From the NCBI GenBank assembly GCA_032128415.1, contig JAQBGW010000096.1, positions 29,019 through 93,018 on the forward strand: a stretch of DNA of 64,000 bases. The letters run 5' to 3'. Below the pieces are notes generated by a model, which searched no databases, was not told the DNA's origin, and saw only the letters and a program-made list of their open reading frames with translations. Origin of the DNA: Ga0077527 sp032128415 (lineage in GTDB: Bacteria > Pseudomonadota > Gammaproteobacteria > Burkholderiales > SG8-41). Below, in pieces: positions 42,314-50,705 of this stretch; positions within the stretch are counted from its first letter, which is position 1; each line of letters begins with the position of its first letter. Both the position numbers and the translations under genes were made by a program.

Positions 42314-42340
42314 ATCAATAAAAACAATGGGTTAACAGTG
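42311..42340 (+). repeat. Recurring AT-rich element upstream of prlC
   Basis: TAAATCAATAAAAACAATGG followed by GTTAACAGTG. The reverse complement matches the copies at 7021 and 57425. It begins at the pyrC' stop codon and lies 89 bases before the prlC start, in the same orientation relative to the downstream gene as the other copies. Confidence 0.55.
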
Positions 42341-42428
42341 CATACTGCCGGGGCAATACCCTGGTTCTGTTAAACTTGCTGCACTCCCGGCGGTCAAACC
42401 GCCTGCCTCACTCAACCAGAAATCCATC

Positions 42429-44501
42429 ATGAATCCTTTACTCGATTTTTCGGGCCTGCCCCGCTTTGCCGATTTCGTGCCGGAACACGTTGCACCCGCG
42501 GTTGATCAACTGCTCACGGAAAATCGCGCGCTGATCGCACGGCTTGCAGCTGACCCTGCCGCAGCAACCTGGGATAACTTCGTCGGCCCGCTGGCAGACG
42601 CCAACGAGCGACTGCACCGCGCCTGGGGTCAGGTTGGACATTTGAATGCCGTCATGAACAGCCCCGCACTGCGCGAGGCCTACAACACCAATCTGCCGCT
42701 CATTACCCAGTACTACACCGAGCTGGGTCAGCACGCCGGACTGCATCACAAATTCAAGGCGCTGCGCGCCGCGAAGCAAGTCCCCTTGGGGGACGCCAGC
42801 AGCGGATACGCAACACTCAGCGCCGCTCAGAAAAAAATCATCGATAACGAGCTGCGTGATTTCCGGCTCGGCGGTGCAGACCTGGGGCCGGCAGAAAAAA
42901 AACGCTACACCGAAATCAGCGACCGCCTGTCCATGCTCGGCTCGCGCTTCAGCGACAATCTGCTCGACGCCACCAATGCCTGGTCGCACACCGTCACCGA
43001 CCCAGCGGAGCTCTCTGGAATGCCCGAAGACGCGCGCATCGCGGCGCGCGAGGTCGCAGAAACGGACAAACAGGCCGGCTGGAAATTCACGCTGCACGCG
43101 CCCTCCTACATGCCGGTGCTGCAATACGCAGACAACCGCGCATTGCGCGAGCGCCTGTATCACGCCTATGTCACGCGCGCATCGGAGTTCGGTGATGCCA
43201 AGCTCGATAACACGCCGCTGATTGCGGAAATCGTTGCGCTGCGCCGGGAAATCGCACAACTGCTGGGCTTTCGCAACTACGCAGAATATTCGCTGGAACC
43301 GAAAATGGCCGAGACACCGGCGCAGGTGCTGGAATTTCTGCGTGAACTTGCTGTGCGCGCCAAACCTTATGCACAGCAGGATCTCGCTGAGCTCGAATCG
43401 TTCGCCCGCAAGGAACTCGGTATGGCGAAACTTGAGGCCTGGGACATGGCCTATGCCGCGGAGAAGCTGCGCGTCGCCCGTTATGCGTTCTCCGAAAACG
43501 AGGTCAAACAGTATTTCCCGGAAATTACGGTGCTGCCGGGTATGTTCAAGCTGGTCGAAACGCTGTACGGGCTGACTATTGCCGCCACCGAAGCGCCGCA
43601 ATGGCATCCCGACGTGCGCTTCTTTTCCATCCGCGACCGCAAGGGTGCGCTGGTCGGACATTTCTACCTCGACCTCTACGCGCGCGCCACCAAGCGCGGC
43701 GGCGCATGGATGGACGATGCCATCACCCGGCGCGCCACGGCGCAGGGCACGCAGGCACCGGTGGCTTATCTCAACTGCAATTTCTCACCACCAGTGGGTG
43801 GACGCCCGGCATTGTTTACCCATGACGAAGTAATCACCTTGTTTCACGAATTCGGCCACGGCCTGCACCACCTGCTGACCCGCGTCGATTTTCTCGGTGT
43901 GTCGGGCATCAACGGCGTCGAATGGGATGCGGTCGAGCTGCCCAGTCAGTTCATGGAAAACTTCTGTTGGGAATGGGATGTCGTGCGGCCGATGACCCGT
44001 CATGTGGACAGTAGCCAGTCGCTGCCCAAGGACCTGTTCGACAAGATGATGGCTGCGAAAAATTTCCAGAGCGGTATGCAGACCGTACGGCAGATCGAAT
44101 TTTCGCAATTTGATCTGCGACTGCATTACGACTTTGATCCGACGGGCGCGCAAACCGCCTTGCAGTTGCTCGATACGGTGCGCAGTGAGGTCGCCGTGAC
44201 GTTCCCGCCGCCGTACAATCGGTTCCCCAACAATTTTTCGCATATCTTCGCCGGCGGTTATGCTGCGGGTTATTACAGCTACAAATGGGCCGAAGTTTTG
44301 TCGGCCGACGCCTACAGCCTGTTCGAGGAAAACGGTGTGCTCGACCCGGCGACCGGCATGCGTTTCTGGGATGAAGTGCTGGCCGTGGGTGGCAGTCGCC
44401 CCGCGCTGGAATCCTTTGTCGCTTTTCGCGGTCGGGAGCCGAAAATAGACGCGCTGCTGCGTCATAACGGCATGACCGCAAGCGCACCCGTGCCAGCATG
44501 A
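42429..44501 (+). CDS. prlC: Oligopeptidase A (M3 metallopeptidase)
   Basis: Cytoplasmic zinc peptidase degrading short peptides, including cleaved signal peptides. It is 690 residues. The zinc site HEFGH is at 473-477 in LFHEFGHGLHHLLTRVDFLGVSG; FYLDLYARATKRGGAWMDD and FSHIFAGGYAAGYYSYKWAEVL are conserved. Compared with E. coli PrlC it carries an insertion of about ten residues at 116-125 (KQVPLGDASS) before YATLSAAQKK. That insertion is encoded by a copy of the AAGTCCCCTTGGGGG motif seen in the pyrB-pyrC' repeat. A loop insertion there should be tolerated. Confidence 0.95.
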   Translation: MNPLLDFSGLPRFADFVPEHVAPAVDQLLTENRALIARLAADPAAATWDNFVGPLADANERLHRAWGQVGHLNAVMNSPALREAYNTNLPLITQYYTELGQHAGLHHKFKALRAAKQVPLGDASSGYATLSAAQKKIIDNELRDFRLGGADLGPAEKKRYTEISDRLSMLGSRFSDNLLDATNAWSHTVTDPAELSGMPEDARIAAREVAETDKQAGWKFTLHAPSYMPVLQYADNRALRERLYHAYVTRASEFGDAKLDNTPLIAEIVALRREIAQLLGFRNYAEYSLEPKMAETPAQVLEFLRELAVRAKPYAQQDLAELESFARKELGMAKLEAWDMAYAAEKLRVARYAFSENEVKQYFPEITVLPGMFKLVETLYGLTIAATEAPQWHPDVRFFSIRDRKGALVGHFYLDLYARATKRGGAWMDDAITRRATAQGTQAPVAYLNCNFSPPVGGRPALFTHDEVITLFHEFGHGLHHLLTRVDFLGVSGINGVEWDAVELPSQFMENFCWEWDVVRPMTRHVDSSQSLPKDLFDKMMAAKNFQSGMQTVRQIEFSQFDLRLHYDFDPTGAQTALQLLDTVRSEVAVTFPPPYNRFPNNFSHIFAGGYAAGYYSYKWAEVLSADAYSLFEENGVLDPATGMRFWDEVLAVGGSRPALESFVAFRGREPKIDALLRHNGMTASAPVPA

Positions 44502-44575
44502 CCTTGGCCGCGGTATCATGCGCACTGGAGAAACGACCTGCTGCTGATGATGATTATCCGAGTGAGGTGCTGACC

Positions 44576-45151
44576 ATGACCAGAATCTTTTTCCTGATCG
44601 CCATTGTGCTGGCGGCGCAAGCAGCAACCGGCGCGCAACTGTATCGCTGGGTGGACGACAGGGGTCGCGTAGAATGGCGCGACACACCGCCTCCCGCCCA
44701 CGCGAAAAAAGTCGAGCGTCGCACTATCGAAACCAGCGTCATTGAAACCTCTACGCTGCCCTACAGCGTGCAGCAGGCAGTACGCAACTTCCCGGTGACG
44801 CTCTACATCAACAACTGCGGCGAAGGCTGCGACAAGGCACGGGCGCATCTGACTCGGCGCGGCGTGCCCTTCACCCAGAAAAACCCGCAGGATGACGTGG
44901 AGGGTTTCAGAAAACTCACCAATGGCGACATGCAAGTACCGTTGCTGTACATCGGCAAAGAACATCTGAAGGGCTATCTGGAAACCGGTTGGGACAGCGC
45001 TCTCGACAACGCTGGATACCCCCGTCAACCCGTTCCTGGCTATGTGGCGCCGAAACCGCCGGCTCCGCCGCAGGTTGCGAAGCCTGCGCCCGCTCCCCAG
45101 CAAGCAGCGCCGCAACCACAGGCCGCAGCGCCAGCGCCGCCGGCGCAATGA
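44576..45151 (+). CDS. Exported DUF4124-glutaredoxin-like protein
   Basis: 191 residues: signal peptide (IFFLIAIVLAAQAATG), a DUF4124 segment (QLYRWVDDRGRVEWRDTPPP), then a glutaredoxin-like fold with VTLYINNCGEGCDKARAHLTRRGVPF and MQVPLLYIGKEHLKGYLE. The redox motif is CGEGC (C81, C85), i.e. CxxxC rather than the usual CxxC. It ends in a Pro/Ala/Gln-rich tail of about 40 residues. ATG 44576 is chosen for the signal peptide. It overlaps the xth start by four bases (ATGA). A periplasmic thiol role is likely; the partner is unknown. Confidence 0.8.
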   Translation: MTRIFFLIAIVLAAQAATGAQLYRWVDDRGRVEWRDTPPPAHAKKVERRTIETSVIETSTLPYSVQQAVRNFPVTLYINNCGEGCDKARAHLTRRGVPFTQKNPQDDVEGFRKLTNGDMQVPLLYIGKEHLKGYLETGWDSALDNAGYPRQPVPGYVAPKPPAPPQVAKPAPAPQQAAPQPQAAAPAPPAQ

Positions 45152-45912
45152 AGCTCGCGACCTGGAACGTTAACTCCCTTAAAGTCCGGCTACCGCAGGT
45201 CCTCGACTGGCTGGCGGCGCACACGCCGGACGCGTTATGCCTGCAGGAGACCAAACTGGAGGACGCCAACTTTCCGGTAGCTGCAATTGAAGCCGCCGGT
45301 TACCACGCTGCATTCAGTGGACAAAAAACCTACAACGGCGTGGCAATCCTGACCCGGCAACCGGTTTCCGCCATCCACCGTGACATACCCGGTTTTGATG
45401 ATCCACAGAAACGCGTCATCGCCGTCACACTCGATGGCGTACGCATCGTCTGCGTGTATGTGCCGAACGGCGAATCCGTCGAGTCGGATAAATACCGCTA
45501 CAAACTGGCGTGGCTGAATGCACTCACCGACTGGTTGCGCACCGAGCTCACGCAGCATCACGCACTGGCGGTGCTGGGCGACTACAACATTGCCCCGGAA
45601 GACCGTGACGTACATGACCCGCAGGCGTGGGCCGGCAAGGTGCTGTGCAGCGCAGCGGAGCGTGCGGCATACGCGCAACTCACCGGGCTAGGAATGAAAG
45701 ACGCCTTCCGGTTGTTCGAACAACCGGAACAATCCTTTTCCTGGTGGGATTACCGGATGAATGCCTTCCGCCGCAAGATGGGCCTGCGCATTGATCTCAT
45801 CCTCGCCTCGGACAAGCTGGCCGGATCGTGCAAGTCCTGCAGCATAGACAGTGAGCCGCGGCGTAATGAGCGCCCGTCGGATCACGCACCGGTGATCGCA
45901 GAATTCACATAA
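45148..45912 (+). CDS. xthA: Exodeoxyribonuclease III family DNA repair enzyme
   Basis: 254 residues of the EEP nuclease family: MKLATWNVNSLKVRLPQVLDW, DALCLQETKLEDANFP (catalytic Glu), VLGDYNIAPEDRDVHDP (Asp and Asn of the active site), FSWWDYRMNAFRRKMGLRIDLIL and RPSDHAPVIAEF at the C-terminus (final His). It acts on abasic sites and 3' ends in base-excision repair. The start ATG overlaps the stop of the DUF4124-glutaredoxin gene (ATGA). Confidence 0.94.
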   Translation: MKLATWNVNSLKVRLPQVLDWLAAHTPDALCLQETKLEDANFPVAAIEAAGYHAAFSGQKTYNGVAILTRQPVSAIHRDIPGFDDPQKRVIAVTLDGVRIVCVYVPNGESVESDKYRYKLAWLNALTDWLRTELTQHHALAVLGDYNIAPEDRDVHDPQAWAGKVLCSAAERAAYAQLTGLGMKDAFRLFEQPEQSFSWWDYRMNAFRRKMGLRIDLILASDKLAGSCKSCSIDSEPRRNERPSDHAPVIAEFT

Positions 45913-45945
45913 ACCGCGCGGCAACCAAATGTCGGTCGCCGATCA

Positions 45946-47289
45946 TCAGGCGCGCAGCGTGACAAACTCCTCTGCAGTAGTCGGATGTATGCCCAGAGTC
46001 GCATCAAACTGCGCTTTGGTGGCGCCGCAGTTGAGGGCCACAGCGATGCCCTGAATGATCTCGCCGGCCCCGTCGCCGACCATGTGCGCACCCAGCACCC
46101 GGCCGGAATCCCGCGCCACCACCAGTTTCATGAATACCCGCTCCAATGACCCGGACAGCGTCGCCTTCAAGGGACGGAAGCGGCTGCGATAAATATCCAC
46201 AGCGGCATGGCGTTCGCGCGCCTGCGCTTCCGTCAAACCGACCGTACCGATATGCGGATGACTGAACACCGCAGTGGGAATGTTGCCGTAATCCAGCGTC
46301 GTGGGGTCGCCCTTGAACAGCGTGCGGGCCAGGGCCATACCTTCAGCAATGGCCACTGGCGTCAGTTGCACGCGGTCAATCACGTCACCAATGGCGTGTA
46401 TCGAAGCCACCGAACTGCGATAAAAATCGTCGACCTGCACCGCGCCGTTCTCCGCCAGCTTGACGCCGGCTGCTTCCAGTCCCAACCCGGACACGTTCGG
46501 ACGGCGCCCGGTTGCGAACATCACCAGATCGGTATCGAGTGTTCGTCCGGAACCGAGCGTCACCCGCAGACTGCCGCCGCCTCGCGCCAGTCCGCTTACT
46601 GTCTCGTTGAGCACCAGTGTGACGCCATTCTGCGCCAGCTCTTCGGCCAGCACCTTACCCAGATCATCGTCGAAACCGCGCAACAATTGTGCACCACGAT
46701 GCACCAGCGTCGTCTCAACACCCAAACCGTTGAAGATCGATGCGAACTCGACAGCTATATAACCTGCGCCGAGCAATACCACGCGGCGTGGCAGCGCATC
46801 GAGATGAAACGCCTGATCGGAAGTGATGCCCAGTTCTGCGCCAGGAATATCCGGTTTGACCGCATGACCACCTGTGGCGACCAGAAGGTGCGCCCCCGTC
46901 AGTGTATTACCTCCGACTTGCACAGTATGCGCATCGACGATACCGGCGCGGCCGGCAATGACCTTGACTCCGGCATCCTGCAGCAATTTCGCATAAATGC
47001 CGTTCAGCCGGGCTATTTCGCGATCCTTGTTGGTGAGCAGGACATGCCAGTCGAATCGCGTGTTTTCAACCGACCAGCCATAACCACGGGCATCATCAAA
47101 ATCAGCAGCGTTGTGTGCCGCATAGGAAAAAAGTTTTTTGGGTATACAGCCGACATTGACACAGGTCCCCCCCAGAGGGCCGGCTTCAACCAGCGCCACC
47201 CGTGCGCCGTGCGCAGCCGACATGCGGCTTGCGCGCACGCCACCGGAACCGCCGCCTATGGTAATCAGGTCGTAATCGTACTGCGCCAT
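45946..47289 (-). CDS. gor: Glutathione-disulfide reductase
   Basis: NADPH- and FAD-dependent reductase that keeps glutathione reduced. It is 447 residues. The FAD loop is TIGGGSGGVRASRMSA, the redox disulfide GGTCVNVGCIPKK, the NADPH loop VVLLGAGYIAVEFASIFNGLG, and the C-terminal catalytic His-Glu pair is in GIHPTTAEEFVTL. It converges on xth across a 33-base gap. The same window encodes the YfcG-like GST and a glutaredoxin-like protein, which could draw on its product. Confidence 0.94.
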   Translation of the reverse strand: MAQYDYDLITIGGGSGGVRASRMSAAHGARVALVEAGPLGGTCVNVGCIPKKLFSYAAHNAADFDDARGYGWSVENTRFDWHVLLTNKDREIARLNGIYAKLLQDAGVKVIAGRAGIVDAHTVQVGGNTLTGAHLLVATGGHAVKPDIPGAELGITSDQAFHLDALPRRVVLLGAGYIAVEFASIFNGLGVETTLVHRGAQLLRGFDDDLGKVLAEELAQNGVTLVLNETVSGLARGGGSLRVTLGSGRTLDTDLVMFATGRRPNVSGLGLEAAGVKLAENGAVQVDDFYRSSVASIHAIGDVIDRVQLTPVAIAEGMALARTLFKGDPTTLDYGNIPTAVFSHPHIGTVGLTEAQARERHAAVDIYRSRFRPLKATLSGSLERVFMKLVVARDSGRVLGAHMVGDGAGEIIQGIAVALNCGATKAQFDATLGIHPTTAEEFVTLRA

Positions 47290-47327
47290 CCACCCGCCCT
47301 CCCCACGAATAACCTGTGTGGATATTA

Positions 47328-48731
47328 CTATGCGTCGTCGCCGCGGGCGGGTTCGATCTTCAATTCCTGAATCTTCCGGGTCAGCGTATTACGACCCATC
47401 CCCAGCAATTGTGCGGCCTCGATGCGCCGACCGCCGGTCTGCGCCAACGCTTTCAGGATCAATGCTTTCTCGAACTGCCGCGTCAACTCACCCATGATGC
47501 CGGTTTCACCACGATGCAAACGCAATTCGGCTTCGCGTCCCAGCGCCGCTATCCAGTCTTCTGCCACTGCGCCGGGCGACTCCGCACGCATCTCCGGTGG
47601 CAGATCCTTGACTTCGATCGTGGCAGCCGGCGCCATCACCGTCAGCCAGTGGCAAAGATTTTCCAGTTGGCGCACATTGCCGGGCAAATCCTGAGCTGCG
47701 ATGTACTTGAGCGTTGCTGCGGAGAGCCGCTTGGCCTCGACGCCGAGATCCCGTGCGCTTTTCTGCAGGAAGTAACGCGCCAGCAATGGAATATCCTCGC
47801 GCCGCTCGCGCAATGCCGGCAGGCGCAGCCGAATTACATTCAACCGGTGAAACAGGTCTTCGCGGAACAAACCCTGCTTGACCCTTGCCTCCAGATCCTG
47901 ATGCGTAGCAGCGATCACCCGCACGCTGGCCTTGATCGGTTGGTGACCGCCGACACGATAAAAATTTCCATCTGACAGCACGCGCAGCAGCCGCGTCTGC
48001 AGTTCCTGCGGCATGTCGCCGATTTCATCCAGAAACAATGTGCCGCCCTCGGCCTGTTCGAAACGCCCACGGCGCATGTTCTGCGCGCCAGTGAATGCGC
48101 CGCGCTCGTGACCAAACAGCTCGGATTCGAGCAGCTCTTTCGGAATTGCCGCAGTATTGATGGCAATGAATGGCCGTCCGGCACGCGGACTGTGGCGATG
48201 CAGGGCACTCGCCACCAGTTCCTTGCCGGTACCTGACTCACCATTAATCATCACGGTGGCATGTGACTGCGCGAGACGGCCAATCGCACGGAATACTTCC
48301 TGCATGGCGGGTGCCTGGCCAAGAATTTCCGGCACTGACTCGATGACTTCTCCGGTGGTGTCCTGGCGCACGCTTTCGTCCATCGCCCGCCTGATCAATT
48401 CGACGGCATGATCGACATCGAAGGGCTTGGGCAGGTATTCGTAAGCACCGCCCTGGAATGCGGTAACCGCACTTTCCAGATCCGAGTAGGCAGTCATGAT
48501 GATGACAGGCAACGATGGGTGGCGTGACTTGGCCAGTTGCAGCAATTCCAGACCGGATTCACCGGGCATGCGGATGTCGCTGACTATCACCTGTGGCGTT
48601 TCGATCTCCAGCGCAGCCATGGCCTCACGCGCCGAAGCGAAGGCTTTGAACACAATGTTTTCGCGGGTCAGGGCTTTTTCAAACACCCAACGTATCGAAC
48701 GATCATCATCAATAATCCAGACTGGTTTCAT
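47328..48731 (-). CDS. glnG: Nitrogen regulation response regulator NtrC
   Basis: Sigma54-dependent activator, 467 residues. The receiver domain starts VWIIDDDRSIRWVFEKAL and the phosphoacceptor is in VIVSDIRMPGESG. The AAA+ domain has the Walker A NGESGTGKELVASALHRHS, the sigma54-contacting GAFTGA (in RGAFTGAQNMRRG) and GTLFLDEIGDMP. A C-terminal Fis-type HTH ends in GGRRIEAAQLLGMGRNTLTRKI. ATG 48731 is preferred to a TTG four codons upstream because MKPVWIIDDD is the usual NtrC start. The cognate kinase gene ntrB lies 46 bases upstream. Confidence 0.95.
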   Translation of the reverse strand: MKPVWIIDDDRSIRWVFEKALTRENIVFKAFASAREAMAALEIETPQVIVSDIRMPGESGLELLQLAKSRHPSLPVIIMTAYSDLESAVTAFQGGAYEYLPKPFDVDHAVELIRRAMDESVRQDTTGEVIESVPEILGQAPAMQEVFRAIGRLAQSHATVMINGESGTGKELVASALHRHSPRAGRPFIAINTAAIPKELLESELFGHERGAFTGAQNMRRGRFEQAEGGTLFLDEIGDMPQELQTRLLRVLSDGNFYRVGGHQPIKASVRVIAATHQDLEARVKQGLFREDLFHRLNVIRLRLPALRERREDIPLLARYFLQKSARDLGVEAKRLSAATLKYIAAQDLPGNVRQLENLCHWLTVMAPAATIEVKDLPPEMRAESPGAVAEDWIAALGREAELRLHRGETGIMGELTRQFEKALILKALAQTGGRRIEAAQLLGMGRNTLTRKIQELKIEPARGDDA

Positions 48732-48777
48732 GGCTTTTCGCAATCAAAAATTGGGGGCGGGCGCACGGAATCCGGGT

Positions 48778-49878
48778 TCACTGGTGTCCAGTTTTCGGTT
48801 CGTGATCGTTGCCATCCTCGACTGGCAACAACAGCAGGAAGCGTGTTTGCCCGGGCTTGCTGTCGAAAGTCACTGCACCGTGATGCTGGGTAATAAAATT
48901 GTGCGCGATGGTCAAGCCGAGGCCGTTGCCGCCTTCGCGCCCGGAGACCAGCGGCTGAAACACCCGCTCATGCATGTCTTCCGGTATGCCCGGGCCATTA
49001 TCGATGACCTCCACTTCCACGGCGTGGCGATAACGGCGACGCGCCAGCGTGACTTGCCGCGCAATGCGGGTGCGAAAACGAATCACGCCGCGCTCCGCAC
49101 CGGAATCTGCTGACTGTATGGCCTGGGCGGCGTTACGTACGATATTGAGCAACGCCTGGATCAGTTGTTCACGGTCGCCGATCAGCATCGGCATACTGAT
49201 GTCGTAGTCGCGGCGCACGACAACCCCCGGAAATTCGGCGAGTATGACGCTGCGCACGCGTTCAAGCGCCTCATGAATGTTGACTGGTCCGGGCATCGGC
49301 AACCGATGCGGCGTCAACAGTCGATCCATCAACGCCTGCAGCCGGTCGGATTCCTTGATGATCACCTGCGTGTATTCATGCAGCGCCGGTCGTTCCAGCT
49401 CACGGTCGAGCAGTTGCGCAGCGCCGCGTATACCACCCAGCGGATTCTTGATTTCATGCGCAAGGTTGCGGATCAGATCGCGATGCGCATGGCTTTGTTC
49501 GAGCAGCCGTGCCTCGCGTTCGACACGCAACTGCTGATCGATCTGGCGGAATTCGAGCAGTGTAACGACGGGCTGTGCCACGCTGGTTTCTGCGGGGGTC
49601 ACCGTGCAGCCAAGATGCAGGCGCAGCCGCCCATTCGCCGTAATATCCAGTTCGTGCTCGGTATAGGCGCAGGTATTGGCGTTCGCGTAGTCGATGGCTG
49701 CATCCAGCACCGGGTTTTCGCCGAACAACTGCGCCAGCGACAAACCGGCAGCGCTGGTATTCGATGCCTCAAACAGATTCTCTGCCGCCGGATTCATGTA
49801 TAGCACCGTTTGTTTGTCATTCAACACAATGACGGCGGTCGCGAGCAGGTCCAGCCCGAGAAACGCTGCGGAGGTCAT
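48778..49878 (-). CDS. glnL: Nitrogen regulation sensor kinase NtrB
   Basis: Cytoplasmic histidine kinase that phosphorylates NtrC under nitrogen limitation and is controlled by PII. It is 366 residues: a PAS domain (about 10-110: DLLATAVIVLNDKQTVLYMNPAAENLF), the H-box NLAHEIKNPLGGIRGAAQLL, the N-box region ALLNIVRNAAQAI, and the ATP lid VIDNGPGIPEDM and GREGGNGLGLTIAHNF. No membrane segment is present, as expected. Order glnA, DUF4124 gene, ntrB, ntrC on one strand. Confidence 0.95.
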   Translation of the reverse strand: MTSAAFLGLDLLATAVIVLNDKQTVLYMNPAAENLFEASNTSAAGLSLAQLFGENPVLDAAIDYANANTCAYTEHELDITANGRLRLHLGCTVTPAETSVAQPVVTLLEFRQIDQQLRVEREARLLEQSHAHRDLIRNLAHEIKNPLGGIRGAAQLLDRELERPALHEYTQVIIKESDRLQALMDRLLTPHRLPMPGPVNIHEALERVRSVILAEFPGVVVRRDYDISMPMLIGDREQLIQALLNIVRNAAQAIQSADSGAERGVIRFRTRIARQVTLARRRYRHAVEVEVIDNGPGIPEDMHERVFQPLVSGREGGNGLGLTIAHNFITQHHGAVTFDSKPGQTRFLLLLPVEDGNDHEPKTGHQ

Positions 49879-50027
49879 TGGTCGACGTCCTTACAACGAG
49901 CAATAAACGCGCCGGAGCGGTGCGTCGATTGCACAACGAATAGCCAGGGTGGGGAATAGCCGGCTGAGTGCCGACTGTTTGTTGCGCAGAGAATCAATGC
50001 GCAACCTCTCGATGTGCGCAGCCGGAA

Positions 50028-50504
50028 CTAGCGCAGCGAGGACAGTTCCTTGCGCAGGTTCGTGATATTGCTTTCGTGCAAGGTGACTTTCTTCTTGAAC
50101 GGCTCCAGCCGATCGAGCACTCGCTGATAGTTGCGCTCGCTGCCGAAGCGCTGGCTTTCCTGTTCCGCCAGATCCTTTTTCGCCTTGTCGAGCAGCTTCT
50201 GCTCGTTGGCCAATTCCTGTTCGAGAATTTTCCGTCGCTCGTTGTCGCGCTGTTGCTGAACGGGTGCACCGACCTTGGGGAAATTGCCGCCCTCTGCAGA
50301 TGTTTTCGCATCGCCATTTTGGGTCCGCGGCTTCGGCGGCGACACGCTCAGTACCGGCGGCAGGCTCATCAGCTTGCAGCCGGACGCGTCCACCTTGACG
50401 TTGGTAAAGCGCTTGTTGCCGCTGCTGTCGATGCACTCCCAGATTTCCGCCTGCGCGAGGCCGGCAGATCCAAGTAATATCAGTGGCAGCATCCAGTAAC
50501 GCAT
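50028..50504 (-). CDS. Exported DUF4124 protein with coiled-coil tail
   Basis: 158 residues: signal peptide (RYWMLPLILLGSAGLAQA), DUF4124 segment EIWECIDSSGNKRFTNVKVDASGCKLMSL in outline, a short Pro-rich linker and a charged helical tail from about residue 85 (RRKILEQELANEQKLLDKAKKDLAEQE) that probably forms a coiled coil. ATG 50504 is chosen for the signal peptide. Such a gene between glnA and ntrB is common in betaproteobacteria; its function is unknown and the link to nitrogen control may be positional only. Confidence 0.8.
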   Translation of the reverse strand: MRYWMLPLILLGSAGLAQAEIWECIDSSGNKRFTNVKVDASGCKLMSLPPVLSVSPPKPRTQNGDAKTSAEGGNFPKVGAPVQQQRDNERRKILEQELANEQKLLDKAKKDLAEQESQRFGSERNYQRVLDRLEPFKKKVTLHESNITNLRKELSSLR

Positions 50505-50653
50505 GAGTAGTTCCGGTTGGTCGCGCAGAAGATCGGACAGTTCCGCCAACGGGGTCAGCATCCGTGTGGTTGACATGCGGCATTGGCGGGCAGGGTCTAA
50601 GTCTATGTCAGTAAAGATAAATTCGCAATTGCACCAGGTTGGTGCCCTTGCGC

Positions 50654-50689
50654 CAAAAAACAAAAGGGCGGGCACGTGCCCGCCCTTTT
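50654..50689 (-). terminator. Terminator of glnA
   Basis: A 28-base perfect palindrome (50662-50689; core GGGCGGGCAC / GTGCCCGCCC) with flanking A and T runs. On the minus strand the stem is followed by CTTTTGTTTTTTGG. It lies 16 bases after the glnA stop. Confidence 0.9.
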
Positions 50690-50705
50690 GCCGAGGCGCA
50701 CACGA

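Noticed and set aside
42438..43661. 407-codon open frame on the minus strand
   Set aside because: Antisense to prlC, which is conserved throughout. Composition is that of a reverse-strand shadow.
46207..47370. 387-codon open frame on the plus strand
   Set aside because: Antisense to gor with all catalytic motifs on the minus strand; no domain in the shadow.
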